Shown: positions 11,464-21,525 of the stretch, piece by piece
Layout of the letters: each line of letters opens with the position of its first letter
Position numbering within the stretch: the first letter of the stretch is position 1
The notes under the pieces: model-generated
Seen by the model: only the letters and a program-made list of their open reading frames with translations
What the model was told of the DNA's origin: nothing
Database searches by the model: none
Translations under genes and position numbers: made by a program
Assembly (NCBI GenBank): GCA_022813625.1
Contig: JAKLMB010000041.1
Coordinates: forward strand, 124,001 to 188,000
Reading direction: 5' to 3'
From: Aaosphaeria pasadenensis
Lineage: Eukaryota > Ascomycota > Dothideomycetes > Pleosporales
Length of the DNA stretch: 64,000 nt

Positions 11464-11905
11464 AACAATGATCTAGACAGAGCATTGTAAACAGTGAACT
11501 TTCATCTTGGTAGATTAACAATGCATGAAACAAACACATCGTGCATAAGCACTTGAACACAACCGAGTGAAGATGAAAGATATAAGTGCATTAATTGCTT
11601 ACCTAGTAATGTTGATCTATTCTACTCTCAAACTGGCTAAATCTTAACTGGTTCTGATAGATTCTATCACGGTCTCTGTTTCACAATCAAGTGTAAACAA
11701 AACATAGTAAACTTCCATGTCCATTCTAGCAAATTAATAGTGTCTAGAAAATAAATGCATTGTGCTTAAACACCCTCTCTCATAGTAATGAAGATACAAG
11801 ACCTGAGAACATTTATTGCTTGCACAGGGAGCACTTGTCCGTTGTACTCTTGTTCTGTTCGAGTCTTTACGATTCCTATTTAATTCTATCAGTCTCATTG
11901 ACTCA
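11464..11905. repeat. Diverged direct duplication, about 210 bp unit
   Basis: By eye, 11464-11680 and 11690-11905 align over most of their length. They share landmarks in the same order: GTAAAC, AACTTYCAT, GATTAAC/AAATTAAT, ATGCATTGTGC-like, ATTGCTT and GATTCTATC/TAATTCTATC. The copies are strongly diverged, so the boundaries are approximate. Confidence 0.45.
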
Positions 11906-12168
11906 ATGATAGCGCACTTTAGCTTGTACTGGTTTGCATGTATTGGGCAAGAAAATCGGTAGTGTCCGTCAAGTTTGCGTGCACTACGGCGTGAACCCAT
12001 TGCATTATATCACACAAGCATGTTTACACGGACCTCAAGTAGAGAGGATATTGCACTCTCAAATTCGCAAACACTGCAGAAATGGTTTGAAGGTATCAAA
12101 TTATTTATAAGATAAATGGGTAGCCTTTTGACAATTTCTTCAACTGGCTACCGTCAGAGAGAAATAAA

Positions 12169-12414
12169 GATGGTTCTCAGACTCTTCGCGACGAGAGTTC
12201 CTGTCGACAAGCAGATATCAACCGATGGAAGGAATTTCAAGGGAAAAAGGCACTAAATGCCTATTATCCCCTTGCTCCTCTAGTAAAGTGAAACGAAGGA
12301 AGGAAATGGGTGCTACCAGATGATGTGCTTCATCAACGCTTACTCCTCAGAATTTTAGGCTGCTTGGCCTGAGAAAGATGGTACGACAAGGCCAAGTGAG
12401 ACTTAAGACTTTAG
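12169..12414 (+). pseudogene. Possible relic coding segment with three in-frame TGA codons
   Basis: Reading from 12169 gives protein-like text (for example DINRWKEFQGKKALNAYYP and RKWVLPDDVLHQRLLLRI) broken only by TGA codons before a terminal TAG at 12412. TGA is what C-to-T change of CGA would produce, so this could be an ancient gene or transposon fragment altered by such mutation. No family was recognised. The flanks (11906-12168 and 12415-12857) hold nothing I can identify. Confidence 0.25.
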
Positions 12415-12857
12415 ACGGCGCGTTATCGACTATGGGATACAGTTGTTCTTCGAATGTTTGCTGTTTGTGGTAGGTGTTCGCGAAAGGGGTTTGATCAGGC
12501 GGCATGTTCAGAACTTTTGGCGTCTCAGATGTAAGGATGTAAATGACTAGAGTTCATTGCAGCGATGACTCTAGGAAGACCGAAGGGACGACTTTTGTAG
12601 CTGAAATAACTATTCGGGTATTCTAGGGACGAGATGGCTGTTGCAATGCGTAGTTGTTGTTCCATTCTCCCTCTCGCTCTTCAGCTTTAGCAACATAGCG
12701 TGGGTTCCGTCCGTAACCAACAGCTGAGACAGATTATATAAGAGCCGAGTTTGGTTCACGGCGCGATGCCAGTGAGACCATTCGTGTATTGGTCTCGTTC
12801 TGGTCTCGCCAGTGTGGTAGATATGGTGGCCTTGATGAAACGCCCGCACCTTATTCT

Positions 12858-12996
12858 ACCTGACTGTAGGGACTAGATACTAGTTCCTGTCTTATTAGCC
12901 ACGGTGCCTTTGGCAAGACGCATGCGAAGCTGATGCTGCTGTGCCCGCTTCCTTTGCCGACTTCGGGCATAGCTAGACGGTTGGCCGTCTGGTATA
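12858..12996. repeat. Longest copy of the dispersed repeat family
   Basis: This segment contains, in order, the blocks found separately at 10.8-11.1 kb. It includes two short palindromes: GGACTAGATACTAGTTCC near 12870 and AGACGGTTGGCCGTCT near 12975. It overlaps the 3' end of the small frame at 12873-13277. Confidence 0.6.
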
Positions 12997-13277
12997 GGAA
13001 TTTCCCATATACTAACTAACCCTGTTCGATACATATGACAATTGAAATGCTGATTGTCGTGTTTCAATTGATCGTTCTTAGCCTTCAAGCTCACGTGCTC
13101 CTCTGGATCTTTGCTTTTGTGCCAGCCTGTCCAGATGAGCACGGTCTCGTATGCCCAAAGTCTCCGATCAGCCGTTATGACTTTCTCGACAGCTTGAATC
13201 AAATCGTTAATGCATTGATCTGTCAACCTATCCTTTAACCCTTGGAACACTGCTACCACTGGACGAGAGGTTTCCAT
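12873..13277 (-). CDS. Small hypothetical protein of a local repeat family, 134 aa
   Basis: An uninterrupted frame runs from ATG at 13277 to TAG at 12873. The N-terminal half is helical and protein-like (VVAVFQGLKDRLTDQCINDL, then EKVITADRRLWAYETVLIW). The C-terminus is basic and Gln-rich (SRQRKRAQQHQLRMRLAKG). I do not recognise a family. The 3' third (12873-12996) is the best preserved of four copies of a dispersed repeat; the other copies at 10.8-11.1 kb carry stops. It may be the last intact member of a small gene family, or the end of a larger decayed element. Confidence 0.35.
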   Translation of the reverse strand: METSRPVVAVFQGLKDRLTDQCINDLIQAVEKVITADRRLWAYETVLIWTGWHKSKDPEEHVSLKAKNDQLKHDNQHFNCHMYRTGLVSIWEIPIPDGQPSSYARSRQRKRAQQHQLRMRLAKGTVANKTGTSI

Positions 13278-13574
13278 TCTAGATAGGGTTGGTTATGAAG
13301 TCAGATATGGCGGGGGAGAGAGAGTCGGATGTGATGTAAGGTATCCGTGGACTTTTGAGAGTGAATTGGGGATTTTTGCTGGAAAAGATTTTCCACGTAC
13401 TTATAGGGGCCAGCATAACAATATTCAATTGAGCGCCATGCTGATGACTTGACTCCTGATTGCTCTTGTCCTGATGCACTTCACTCTCTTCTTTCACAGA
13501 GCATTGTTAAGGGTGAGGACTTGGCCATGAACATATACAAGGCTTAGCAATAGAGTAATGTACATTACCTCAAC

Positions 13575-13777
13575 AAGCATTCAAAAACTTTAGCACACCT
13601 GAAAGAAGAACAAAAAGGTTTTTCAATAGTTCTACGGTTGTGTTGTACATAATAGGAATTGTTGACTGATGGTACCTGAAGAAAGCATCAAGAAACTTCA
13701 GCGCATCTAGAAGAACACCAAGGTTGCTCAATCATTGTACAGTTGTATTGTACATAACAGAAAATGTTAACTGATGG
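13575..13777. repeat. Diverged tandem duplication, about 95-98 bp unit
   Basis: Copy one (13575-13672) and copy two (13683-13777) both begin AAGCATYCAA, continue with AAACTTYAGC and GAAGAACA, then TGTACATAA, and end TTRACTGATGG. Identity looks to be around 75-80 percent by eye. It lies downstream of the kinase gene, with no coding capacity seen. Confidence 0.75.
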
Positions 13778-13895
13778 CTGTAAGGATGTAAGTAAACCCG
13801 GCTAAAGAATCCTTGGATGAGCGATACCAAAGGAGTAATCACTCAAAGGATCTCACGCTCAAAACCCAGATCTCTTCGACCGCGACGACGACTGC

Positions 13896-15901
13896 TTAAC
13901 CTGAAAAATTGGGACGGATCGGAGGTTCGATACGGGGCGAGATCACACTATTTTGTGGTGTGAAAGGCCTAACTGAAGACCAAATATATGGGTTGTAACC
14001 AATATCCTTTACGAAGGGATGCAGAATAAGCTCTGAGGCTGTGGCGCGCTTCGTCGGGTCGGCTACGAGCATTTTGCTGAGGTAGGATGTTGCCAATTCG
14101 ACAAATTCTCGCTTCTCTGGATGATTTCTAGGATACGCCTCCGCAGCATTTTTAACATCCAAGTACGCCTGGTGTCCATAGTCGCCTTTAGAGGCCTGCT
14201 GAACAACTTCTGGTTGATGCTCTTCCGGACCCTCTTTCTCTGGATAGTCCTCCTTCACATCCCCCTCTACCATCCCAGAGTCCTCTAGATCCTCTTCTAG
14301 ATCCCCCTCTGCTATCCCAGAGTCCTCTAGATCTCCCTCTGCCATTCCAGAGTCCTCTAGATCCTCCTCTTCTAGGCGCGTACTTCCCTCGTTGTGTGTG
14401 TCTGTAATAGTGGACCGAGCATCACCATCGGAATCAACGAAATATTCGCGGCTCCCACGTAGAGCCACAAAGAAATAGTAATCCGAGGACAGCTGTTCAG
14501 CTAAGGGTTTCCTATGGTCCCAAGATTCCACTGCCTTTCGTTAGTCTGGATTTGACATGAAGAAGAGACGTACGAACTATTCGGTGGTGGAAGATCATCC
14601 CACACTTTATTTACTGTTGCGTCAATCCATGCTTTAAGCATCCACGGGGCACAAGCATCCCCTAAAAGCTTATAGATTTGGGGTATAAGCTCTCGGTTGT
14701 CTCGCGAAAGTATTATAGAAAATGGTTCCTGCCCCGTTGAATATCGATACGTCTGTAGGTGTTGTCAGTAAATTGAAGTTCCCATTTCAAAGGAAGGATT
14801 ATTCCACATACAACACAGCCCAAATTCCAGATGTCCATCGCTTTGGTCAGCGGATGCTTGAATATGACTTCTGGGGGTGCCAGATCTACCGGTGTGGCTA
14901 CAGACGCCGCCGGCTGCGCCTCAAGGAATGCTAGATGATGATTAGTATAGTCTGCGATGTTGTTATATTGTACTTACCGCTTGAAAAATCAATCAGCTGA
15001 ATGTCGCTAAGCTCCTCTGTTTCAGCGTATCTGAAGGGTCCCAGTGGGTCTACAACTCTTTCTGGTATGCCCTCTTCCAATGGTCCGCCGTCACGGCGTT
15101 TTACCTTCGCTTGGAAGGTTTCGTCGAAACATACCCTCTCGATCCGGGGAATCTTGAATACCACATTCCCTTCATTTATGTCTAAGCAAATTAACGTCAG
15201 TGTTCGTGTTGGCATGAGTAAAGTGCGTATTTCTCTTTTGGAAAGACATACCTCCATGCACCACGCCAATTGAGTGGAGAAAGTCGACTGCAAGAATGAG
15301 TTGTCTAGAGATATGACGTGAGAGTTCATGAGAGAGCTTTTCTGAGTAATGAGCTTCATTCCGAATCGTCCAGACATGTGAACCGAGGATGTTCATGACG
15401 ATGCACAAGTGTCTGCCGTTTGGTCCATCATGGTAGAAGTGATCCAAGAGTCGTGGCAGGTATTTGCGTCCAGGATGCGTCGTGTCACTGTTTGCTTCGA
15501 TGTACTGCATAATCTTCAACTCACCTACCTCTCCCTGTGAGCACGATGCTTTAAGTATCTTCAGGCAAACGACGTCATTATTGTTTCTAGAGAGCTGTCA
15601 AGACTTTAGTCCAACATTATGATAGTTACACTTACTGGTTGTCTTGTGCGTGAGTGTCCCGAGCTGCCCAAACGTTGCTGAACGATCCGACACCAACCAT
15701 GTTCACAACCTTATATCGTCCATCTTTAAAGAGATCCCCCATAAGAACAGGGTGATGTCCGCCCTTAAAGTAATTCGACATATAGTGAGCTTCAAAGGTC
15801 TCTTTATATTCGTTTTCATATCTCAGGCTTTTGGTTTCGAGTGACTCCACGTTGGAATCGTCCTCTTGGCGCTCTTTTGAAGGACGATGAATCTCCGACA
15901 T
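13896..15901 (-). CDS. SRPK-like serine/threonine protein kinase with atypical catalytic motifs, about 577 aa
   Basis: I assemble exons 15901-15636, 15586-15252, 15181-14978, 14930-14812, 14752-14578 and 14530-13896; frames agree through all five introns. The opening HHPVLMGDLFKDGRYKVV is the hallmark of SR-protein kinases. The glycine loop GVGSFSNVW (70-78), the ATP-anchoring lysine K98 in VVCLKIL and an APPE motif are present. The catalytic loop reads HGDINEGN (D201, N206), so the usual lysine is replaced by asparagine. The metal-binding motif is DFSSAF (D265), with serine for glycine. This resembles the expanded fungal SRPK-like subgroup. A Glu/Asp-rich tandem repeat (EGDLEDSG units) lies in the C-terminal exon before the final kinase helices (DPTKRATASELILHPF). 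Activity cannot be judged from sequence. The fifth intron has a weaker donor (GTTCGT). Confidence 0.82.
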
Positions 15902-16659
15902 TTTTGATGCAATACTGATTTTCAGTTTGACACGTTTGAACTGTAATTGCAGGAGATTCTTCTTTTAGTGTTCGTGGCTTCGGTCTGCAGTGGCAGGCAA
16001 GAATTTGATTCCTACGTCCTGGCGATGTGCTTGTTATAACCCAAACCTCTTCAGCGAGCAAATGCAAGGGTGCTGTCAGCAATAATCGTGCTCTGCACAC
16101 AGTATATTTCTTCCTACAAATATCTCTTTTTCATATTCATATTCAACATCGAAACGTTCTTTGACATTGGGCAGTGAAGAATATCCACGACTTCATAAGC
16201 CTTGCTCTACGCTTTCAATCACGTAGTGAACCATTCGGCTGCAGGTAACTCCACATAAAGAGCCTTACGCCATGATTGACCATTGTAGACAGCGACCCAA
16301 TCTGTCGGGTCAGTCTCAAATTTATGTTAACGGCTTTGTTCACAACAGTTATAATGAATTGATCTATAGAAAAACGTCTACAAGCAGGGTAAAAAGAACT
16401 AATCATATGAAAGGGCAATCTGAAGACCTGAACTCGGTTTCCTGAACTGGGTTTGATAGCTTGTAGCCTTCTACACGATGAGTATTCTATGAGGATACAA
16501 AGTTCAATGATTTGCGTATAGATCAGAGTTGATGAGATGAACCTTTGACGTCGGAATATACTCGTACGTCTTGTGCATGTCTCACTGTATGGCTCAGTCC
16601 TTACGGAAGGAATAAAGCCTACTGAGTATATATCTGATGTACTTTCTTCTAATCAGCAA
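15902..16659. other. Intergenic region between kinase and STAND genes
   Basis: This spans 758 bases, AT-rich in places, with no supported gene. It should contain the kinase promoter (right of 15901) and the 3' end of the STAND gene. Confidence 0.4.
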
Positions 16660-19600
16660 TTACAGGGAGTGATGCTTAATCACACCATCTTTCCTCCATA
16701 ATTCCATCTGTTCGGTTGCTTTATGCTTGAATTTTGCGACCTTCTCCGCCACACTGTCCGTTGAACCGAGAATTTCTAACCAGCTTGTGGGGATCCCTTT
16801 CCACGTGCTCGCATCTGAAAGATGTTCTGACCCATGAATAGTAAAACCATTGTTGGGCAAGTCTTTGGCAAGCCAGATAAGGGCGTTCACCCCACTTGTC
16901 ACGGCTTCGGGCCAATAGTAAGGACGGGGATCGACAGATGCCTCGTGCATCGCCCTGGCATATATATAGATGATCTGGACGACCTTTCCCGAGCGAGCGG
17001 TTGCGCTATTAATTGTCTGATACTCCTGTTTCGACAGTCGGGTGAGTATCGCGCGTAGTCCTCTACCCATGGTCGTTGCATGGCCATCTAAGCAGCGAAC
17101 TAATCTCAAGACTTCAGGATCTGCGTCTGGAGAGGCAAGACGCTGGAATGCGCTTCTGAACCAAGATTCGACTCGGCGGTACTCATAACTGTCAACTCCA
17201 AGACTGACGACCTGCAAGTAAGAATCGGCTGCTAGCCTGTAGTTCTTTGTCTGGAAATAGCACTCGCTGAGGAGGGCGTTCCCAAGCCGCCAGTCATCAA
17301 CGGGGATGACAAAGAGTCTAATAGGGACAAAGAGACTAAGATTGGTCCCTTCCATGCGTTCATTCAGATACTGTAGCGCTTCATCGTATCGACCGATGTC
17401 CATGTCGAGCTGAGCGCGCAAGAGCACGACACGCAAAATATTCGGATTTTTCGCCGCGGCTTCCTCGTAAACCTCCTGTGCCAGCGACCTGAATGCCGCG
17501 TTGGCCTCCTGCACGTTATCATAGTCGTCACTTGCGTCAGAACACCACTCGTTGGAAAGTTCGAAGAGGATCTGCCCAGTCCTCACTTTCAGCAGTATCA
17601 GGTCATCCGCATCCAGATTGCACGTAGTCTCAATCCAGTACTCCACCTTTCCTGCGTGCAATAGCACGTTTGTCCCAGGGTTCCTGTACATGTGCGTTGC
17701 TACTTTTGAAGAAGGTGGTACATCGAGAGCTCCAACATAGCTGGCCAGAAATCTGAATGGAAACATCCAATTTCCAAGCTCGCCAGAGTAGTATTGCTTC
17801 GCGGCAGCCTTTGCGACGTATTCCAGTATCACATTTGCCGGGTTATCGGCGGCAGCAACTCTGTTGAGCCATTTCGTAACGTGTAACACTTCTTCGTATT
17901 TCTGCAACACAGCTGGCTGACATAGCCAGGTTCGCATGGCGTTCCCGAATTCCGGACTGAGACACGGTTCTCCAGCAAATGGACGGTTCCACCACAGGTC
18001 TGACAATTTATCGTCTTGCAGCAACTTTACAAGGCCACGCCCGATGCGCAGTGCAGTCGAAGAGTCGGTTTGATGCAGATCGGCATTCAGCAGGTGATAC
18101 TTTAAGTGCTGATAGGCGTACTTTCGCAGTGTCGGAAATTCTTTCGCACCCCGTTGTCCGTTGATGGCAATAATGCAGGCGTTGAGAATATCTGCATGGT
18201 TACCGCTCGGATCGAATACGATGCGCGGCTTTTGGCCTTCCGTCTTGGACCCGAAGAACTCATCCAGTCCGTATTTCTTGTAGAGGTCGTCCCCGTCCTT
18301 CCCGAAAACATTGGTGAATTGTGTTTTGATGATCTTTTGGATCAACGCAAGCTCCTCTGGCAATACGGCTACTTGTTGCCGCTGAGCCATCTGCTCGGCG
18401 ATGCTTTCGCTGGTTTTTGAGCGGAACGAGTTAAGCTCGTCGTACTTCAAGAAGACAAGACCCTCATCGTCAACTGTGAGCACCGCACTATACTTCTCTT
18501 GGATCTGTTTACGGAGGCTTATCAATCTCTCGCTCTCTGTTTCATTTTCAAGCGTGATGGCAAGGTATTCTTCCACCAGATTCAGGGAATGAGAGTTGTT
18601 CCGAGTCGGTAACGGGATCAGTCTGGCATTGTCCGATGTTCCTCCTCCCGATGATTGGCCTGGAAGACGAGGTGCAAAGTAATACATCTCTTGTTCCCAA
18701 AAGAAGTATTGTTCGAGATCACAGTTGGACCCGTCCATTTTCCTCTTGTCGTGGAGCCATGCAATGATCGCGCTGAGCTCGACAATCTCATCGTTAGACA
18801 GATTTTGATTCAAAATCTCGATCTGTCGCTCGATTTTCTGCAGTTGGCTCTCGTTGACGTGGTTCAGGATGTTGTCTAGCTGTCGCACATTTCTGCAGGC
18901 CTCAACCTCACGCAGCACCAGGTTGTGCCGCTCGTAATTTCCTCTAACATGCTGTAAGAGTATTTGTTGTATTCTGGTCTTGTGCTTTTGGTGGACTGAA
19001 GAGTCATCCCAGAAGTTCTCCATCCCTTTGAGTCTAGCATGCAAAAACTTCCTTACGTCGTCCCGGTTGACAAACTCGTCTGAGTCGGTCGCGCTTTCGC
19101 TTAAGGAGATCTGAGGTGCTTTGAGACCGCATCTCTGCTGCAAATCTGTAATGGCGTCGGGCAGACCCGTGAAGAATACTCGAAGTCGTGTGGAGGATGT
19201 GTCAGCTCCTGGTGTGGAAATCTGCCTCATAATGGCAGAGAATAGCTCCTCCTCCTGTTTCCCCATGACCTCGATGCCGTCTATCACGACGAAGAAGTTC
19301 GCCTGACTCGAAGTGATGAAACCATGGACCAGCTTTGTCCACAACTCCGCAGTATTTCCGAGCCCAATATCCTCTTGCATGGCCGATCGGATAAACTCTC
19401 GGTACGCTGTATTGCTCTGGGAAAACTGGTATATCAGTGCCTTCAGTGCCTTGCTAAGCGAAGAGCCTCCTTGTTTGGTCGCGCTTGGCTCTTGGGAAGT
19501 TCGTGGAAGGTAGAAGTATGCTAGATCCACGTCGCGTTCTGGATCTTCCTTTTTGCACCTGCCGAGTAAATGTTCGACAACAGCATATGTCAAGAACGTC

Positions 19601-20619
19601 TTGCCATAGCCCTTTGGCGCGCTCACGGAAAAGAGGTTGGGAACCGTATCCTTGTCAACGTCGGCCCAGTCTTCAAATTCAGGGAGATGTTCCAGCAGCC
19701 AGCTTCCTGTGCCGGCGACAATTTCTTCAGATATATTCGTGTGGCGATCCCGCCACGACTGTCTACTATCAAGGCCCAGTTTCAAGCGTAGCGTTTCGTC
19801 AAATTCCTTTTCCATGTCCATGAGTCGTCTCGATTCTTCAATTTCCGTCAGGCCGACTAGAAGACTCGTGTTGGACTGTTCACTGGAGATCATCAGATCC
19901 ATGTCCGCTTTCAATTCTCGGACGTCTCGAACGGCGCCTTTCAAATCCTGTCCAATCACCGTGATCTGAACTCTGGTGATGTCCGAAACGCGAGTCTCGA
20001 GCGTAGCCAGCGCATCTTTGATACGGCTATCATCTCCAAAGAACAAATTCTTCGCAAAGACCTTCAGTCGTTCCCGCTTAGGTCTTGTAGCAAGAGCATG
20101 CGACAGAGTGATGATCACCACAAAGTGCTCAAGAACACGATAGATGCTGGGTCGAAGACGACTGTCAAGTACTTCTGTGCCGGCGTCTGAACCGGCCTTG
20201 ATGCGCTCGTCGTCCAAGTACACGGAGAGGCATTCGAGGAACACAGACACGCGCTCCATCAGCGTCGTGACATCGGCGAAAAACTCTTCAGTGCTCTGGG
20301 TGGCCAGGATGAGGAAATTGACTGCGTTGAAGCATTGCTGGCTAGGTGGGAAAACGGCCGAGGTGGCTGTCGCAACGACATCTCCGAACCGCTGCACGCA
20401 TAGCAGCGTGGTCTTGACGACTTTCTTTGCGGTGCTCGTAACCGTCTCGGGGATCTTTTCGTGGGGCTGGATGTTGTTGAGCACGTCGCTCACTGTCAGG
20501 GTCCTTTTCTGTTCCTCTTTCCAACCAGCGATCTGGTTGCATTCTTTAATGACCTGTTCCCATGCAACGTTCAGGTCATCCTTTACTGCAAGCTGGAGGT
20601 TATCAGTTTCGGTAATCAT
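16660..20619 (-). CDS. STAND NTPase with Goodbye-type N-terminus and NACHT-like domain, 1319 aa
   Basis: This is a single long exon. Residues about 15-240 match the fungal STAND N-terminal Goodbye domain: AWEQVIKE near residue 19, the FPPSQQCFNAVNFLI block near 90, and a helical region ending DALATLETRV. A linker with GTGSWLLEH (303-311) leads to the NTPase. Its Walker A is APKGYGKT (334-341) and Walker B is FFVVIDGIE (442-450). Beyond about residue 600 comes a mixed region, then helices that look like a TPR-type or other superstructure-forming array (about 1000-1200; the LLRAQLDMDIGRYDEALQYL region is TPR-like). Family members are NLR-like signalling proteins, some acting in allorecognition and programmed cell death. 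No target or partner is visible, though an SRPK-like kinase gene lies downstream. The gene is intact, with no frameshift. Confidence 0.88.
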   Translation of the reverse strand: MITETDNLQLAVKDDLNVAWEQVIKECNQIAGWKEEQKRTLTVSDVLNNIQPHEKIPETVTSTAKKVVKTTLLCVQRFGDVVATATSAVFPPSQQCFNAVNFLILATQSTEEFFADVTTLMERVSVFLECLSVYLDDERIKAGSDAGTEVLDSRLRPSIYRVLEHFVVIITLSHALATRPKRERLKVFAKNLFFGDDSRIKDALATLETRVSDITRVQITVIGQDLKGAVRDVRELKADMDLMISSEQSNTSLLVGLTEIEESRRLMDMEKEFDETLRLKLGLDSRQSWRDRHTNISEEIVAGTGSWLLEHLPEFEDWADVDKDTVPNLFSVSAPKGYGKTFLTYAVVEHLLGRCKKEDPERDVDLAYFYLPRTSQEPSATKQGGSSLSKALKALIYQFSQSNTAYREFIRSAMQEDIGLGNTAELWTKLVHGFITSSQANFFVVIDGIEVMGKQEEELFSAIMRQISTPGADTSSTRLRVFFTGLPDAITDLQQRCGLKAPQISLSESATDSDEFVNRDDVRKFLHARLKGMENFWDDSSVHQKHKTRIQQILLQHVRGNYERHNLVLREVEACRNVRQLDNILNHVNESQLQKIERQIEILNQNLSNDEIVELSAIIAWLHDKRKMDGSNCDLEQYFFWEQEMYYFAPRLPGQSSGGGTSDNARLIPLPTRNNSHSLNLVEEYLAITLENETESERLISLRKQIQEKYSAVLTVDDEGLVFLKYDELNSFRSKTSESIAEQMAQRQQVAVLPEELALIQKIIKTQFTNVFGKDGDDLYKKYGLDEFFGSKTEGQKPRIVFDPSGNHADILNACIIAINGQRGAKEFPTLRKYAYQHLKYHLLNADLHQTDSSTALRIGRGLVKLLQDDKLSDLWWNRPFAGEPCLSPEFGNAMRTWLCQPAVLQKYEEVLHVTKWLNRVAAADNPANVILEYVAKAAAKQYYSGELGNWMFPFRFLASYVGALDVPPSSKVATHMYRNPGTNVLLHAGKVEYWIETTCNLDADDLILLKVRTGQILFELSNEWCSDASDDYDNVQEANAAFRSLAQEVYEEAAAKNPNILRVVLLRAQLDMDIGRYDEALQYLNERMEGTNLSLFVPIRLFVIPVDDWRLGNALLSECYFQTKNYRLAADSYLQVVSLGVDSYEYRRVESWFRSAFQRLASPDADPEVLRLVRCLDGHATTMGRGLRAILTRLSKQEYQTINSATARSGKVVQIIYIYARAMHEASVDPRPYYWPEAVTSGVNALIWLAKDLPNNGFTIHGSEHLSDASTWKGIPTSWLEILGSTDSVAEKVAKFKHKATEQMELWRKDGVIKHHSL

Positions 20620-21525
20620 TCTGGGTACGGTCCGCTGGTAACGTAGTTGGCGCGATGTCCGGGCCAGGCTGTTGAAACGTTGAATGATGTCGATGGGACC
20701 AGGCTTCCTTCGATATCGTTCGGAACACGAGCAGAGTGGGACAGTCCCATATCACGGCATGTACTGGGCTCAAGAGACGAAAACTTCCCCGCTAGGAGAT
20801 CCTCCGATCTGCACTGACAATCGCTAGCTGGGAGAGCTGCCTTCGTGAAGGCTGAGAATGGTGGTATTATGTAGGACGGGGTGGACAGCCCGTCATACCG
20901 CTAAGGTAACCGCCGTGGCTGACGTAGCTACAGCCACATTCGATTTGAAACCACTTCCACCGGCCAGGATTATAGCTAGATCGGCCGTTGCCAAAGAGAC
21001 TGGGATTTCGTCCGAGTACGAGGATGGAACATGGAAGGATGAGCAAGCACGCCAACGCCGGCGCAAATAGTAACAGAAGCATAATCCGTACAGTCGAAAG
21101 AATAATTAATTCTCCGTAGGAGAGAATATCGAAATAGCGATCATGTCAATAATTACCTATATGTACTCTACGTACTTGGATGGGCGCAAGGCTGCTTTTG
21201 TTTCAGCAAACACGGGAGAGTTCCATAGAGGCAACTTGTCCTGAGACTTTCAAGCTCCTAGTAGCACAAAGGTCTATTATATACACCATAATACACCACG
21301 CAATAATGAAGTACACGCTAGAACATTGAATATTTAATTTCCTTTCAACTATTATCTCCCCAATCCCACGGCGGGACGGGGCGTTCGCTTGCGGCCCGCT
21401 GACCTGCTAAAGGCAACAAAAACAAGCTATACTGCAATAGATGGCCACAATGCCGGCATCCAGGAATGCCTTTCATCCCACGAGGCTCCAGAGTCTTGCA
21501 AAACTAAAAATATTCACAAGACACA
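20620..21525. other. Intergenic region upstream of the STAND gene
   Basis: About 0.9 kb without a supported gene. It should hold the STAND promoter. No repeats were noted. Confidence 0.4.
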
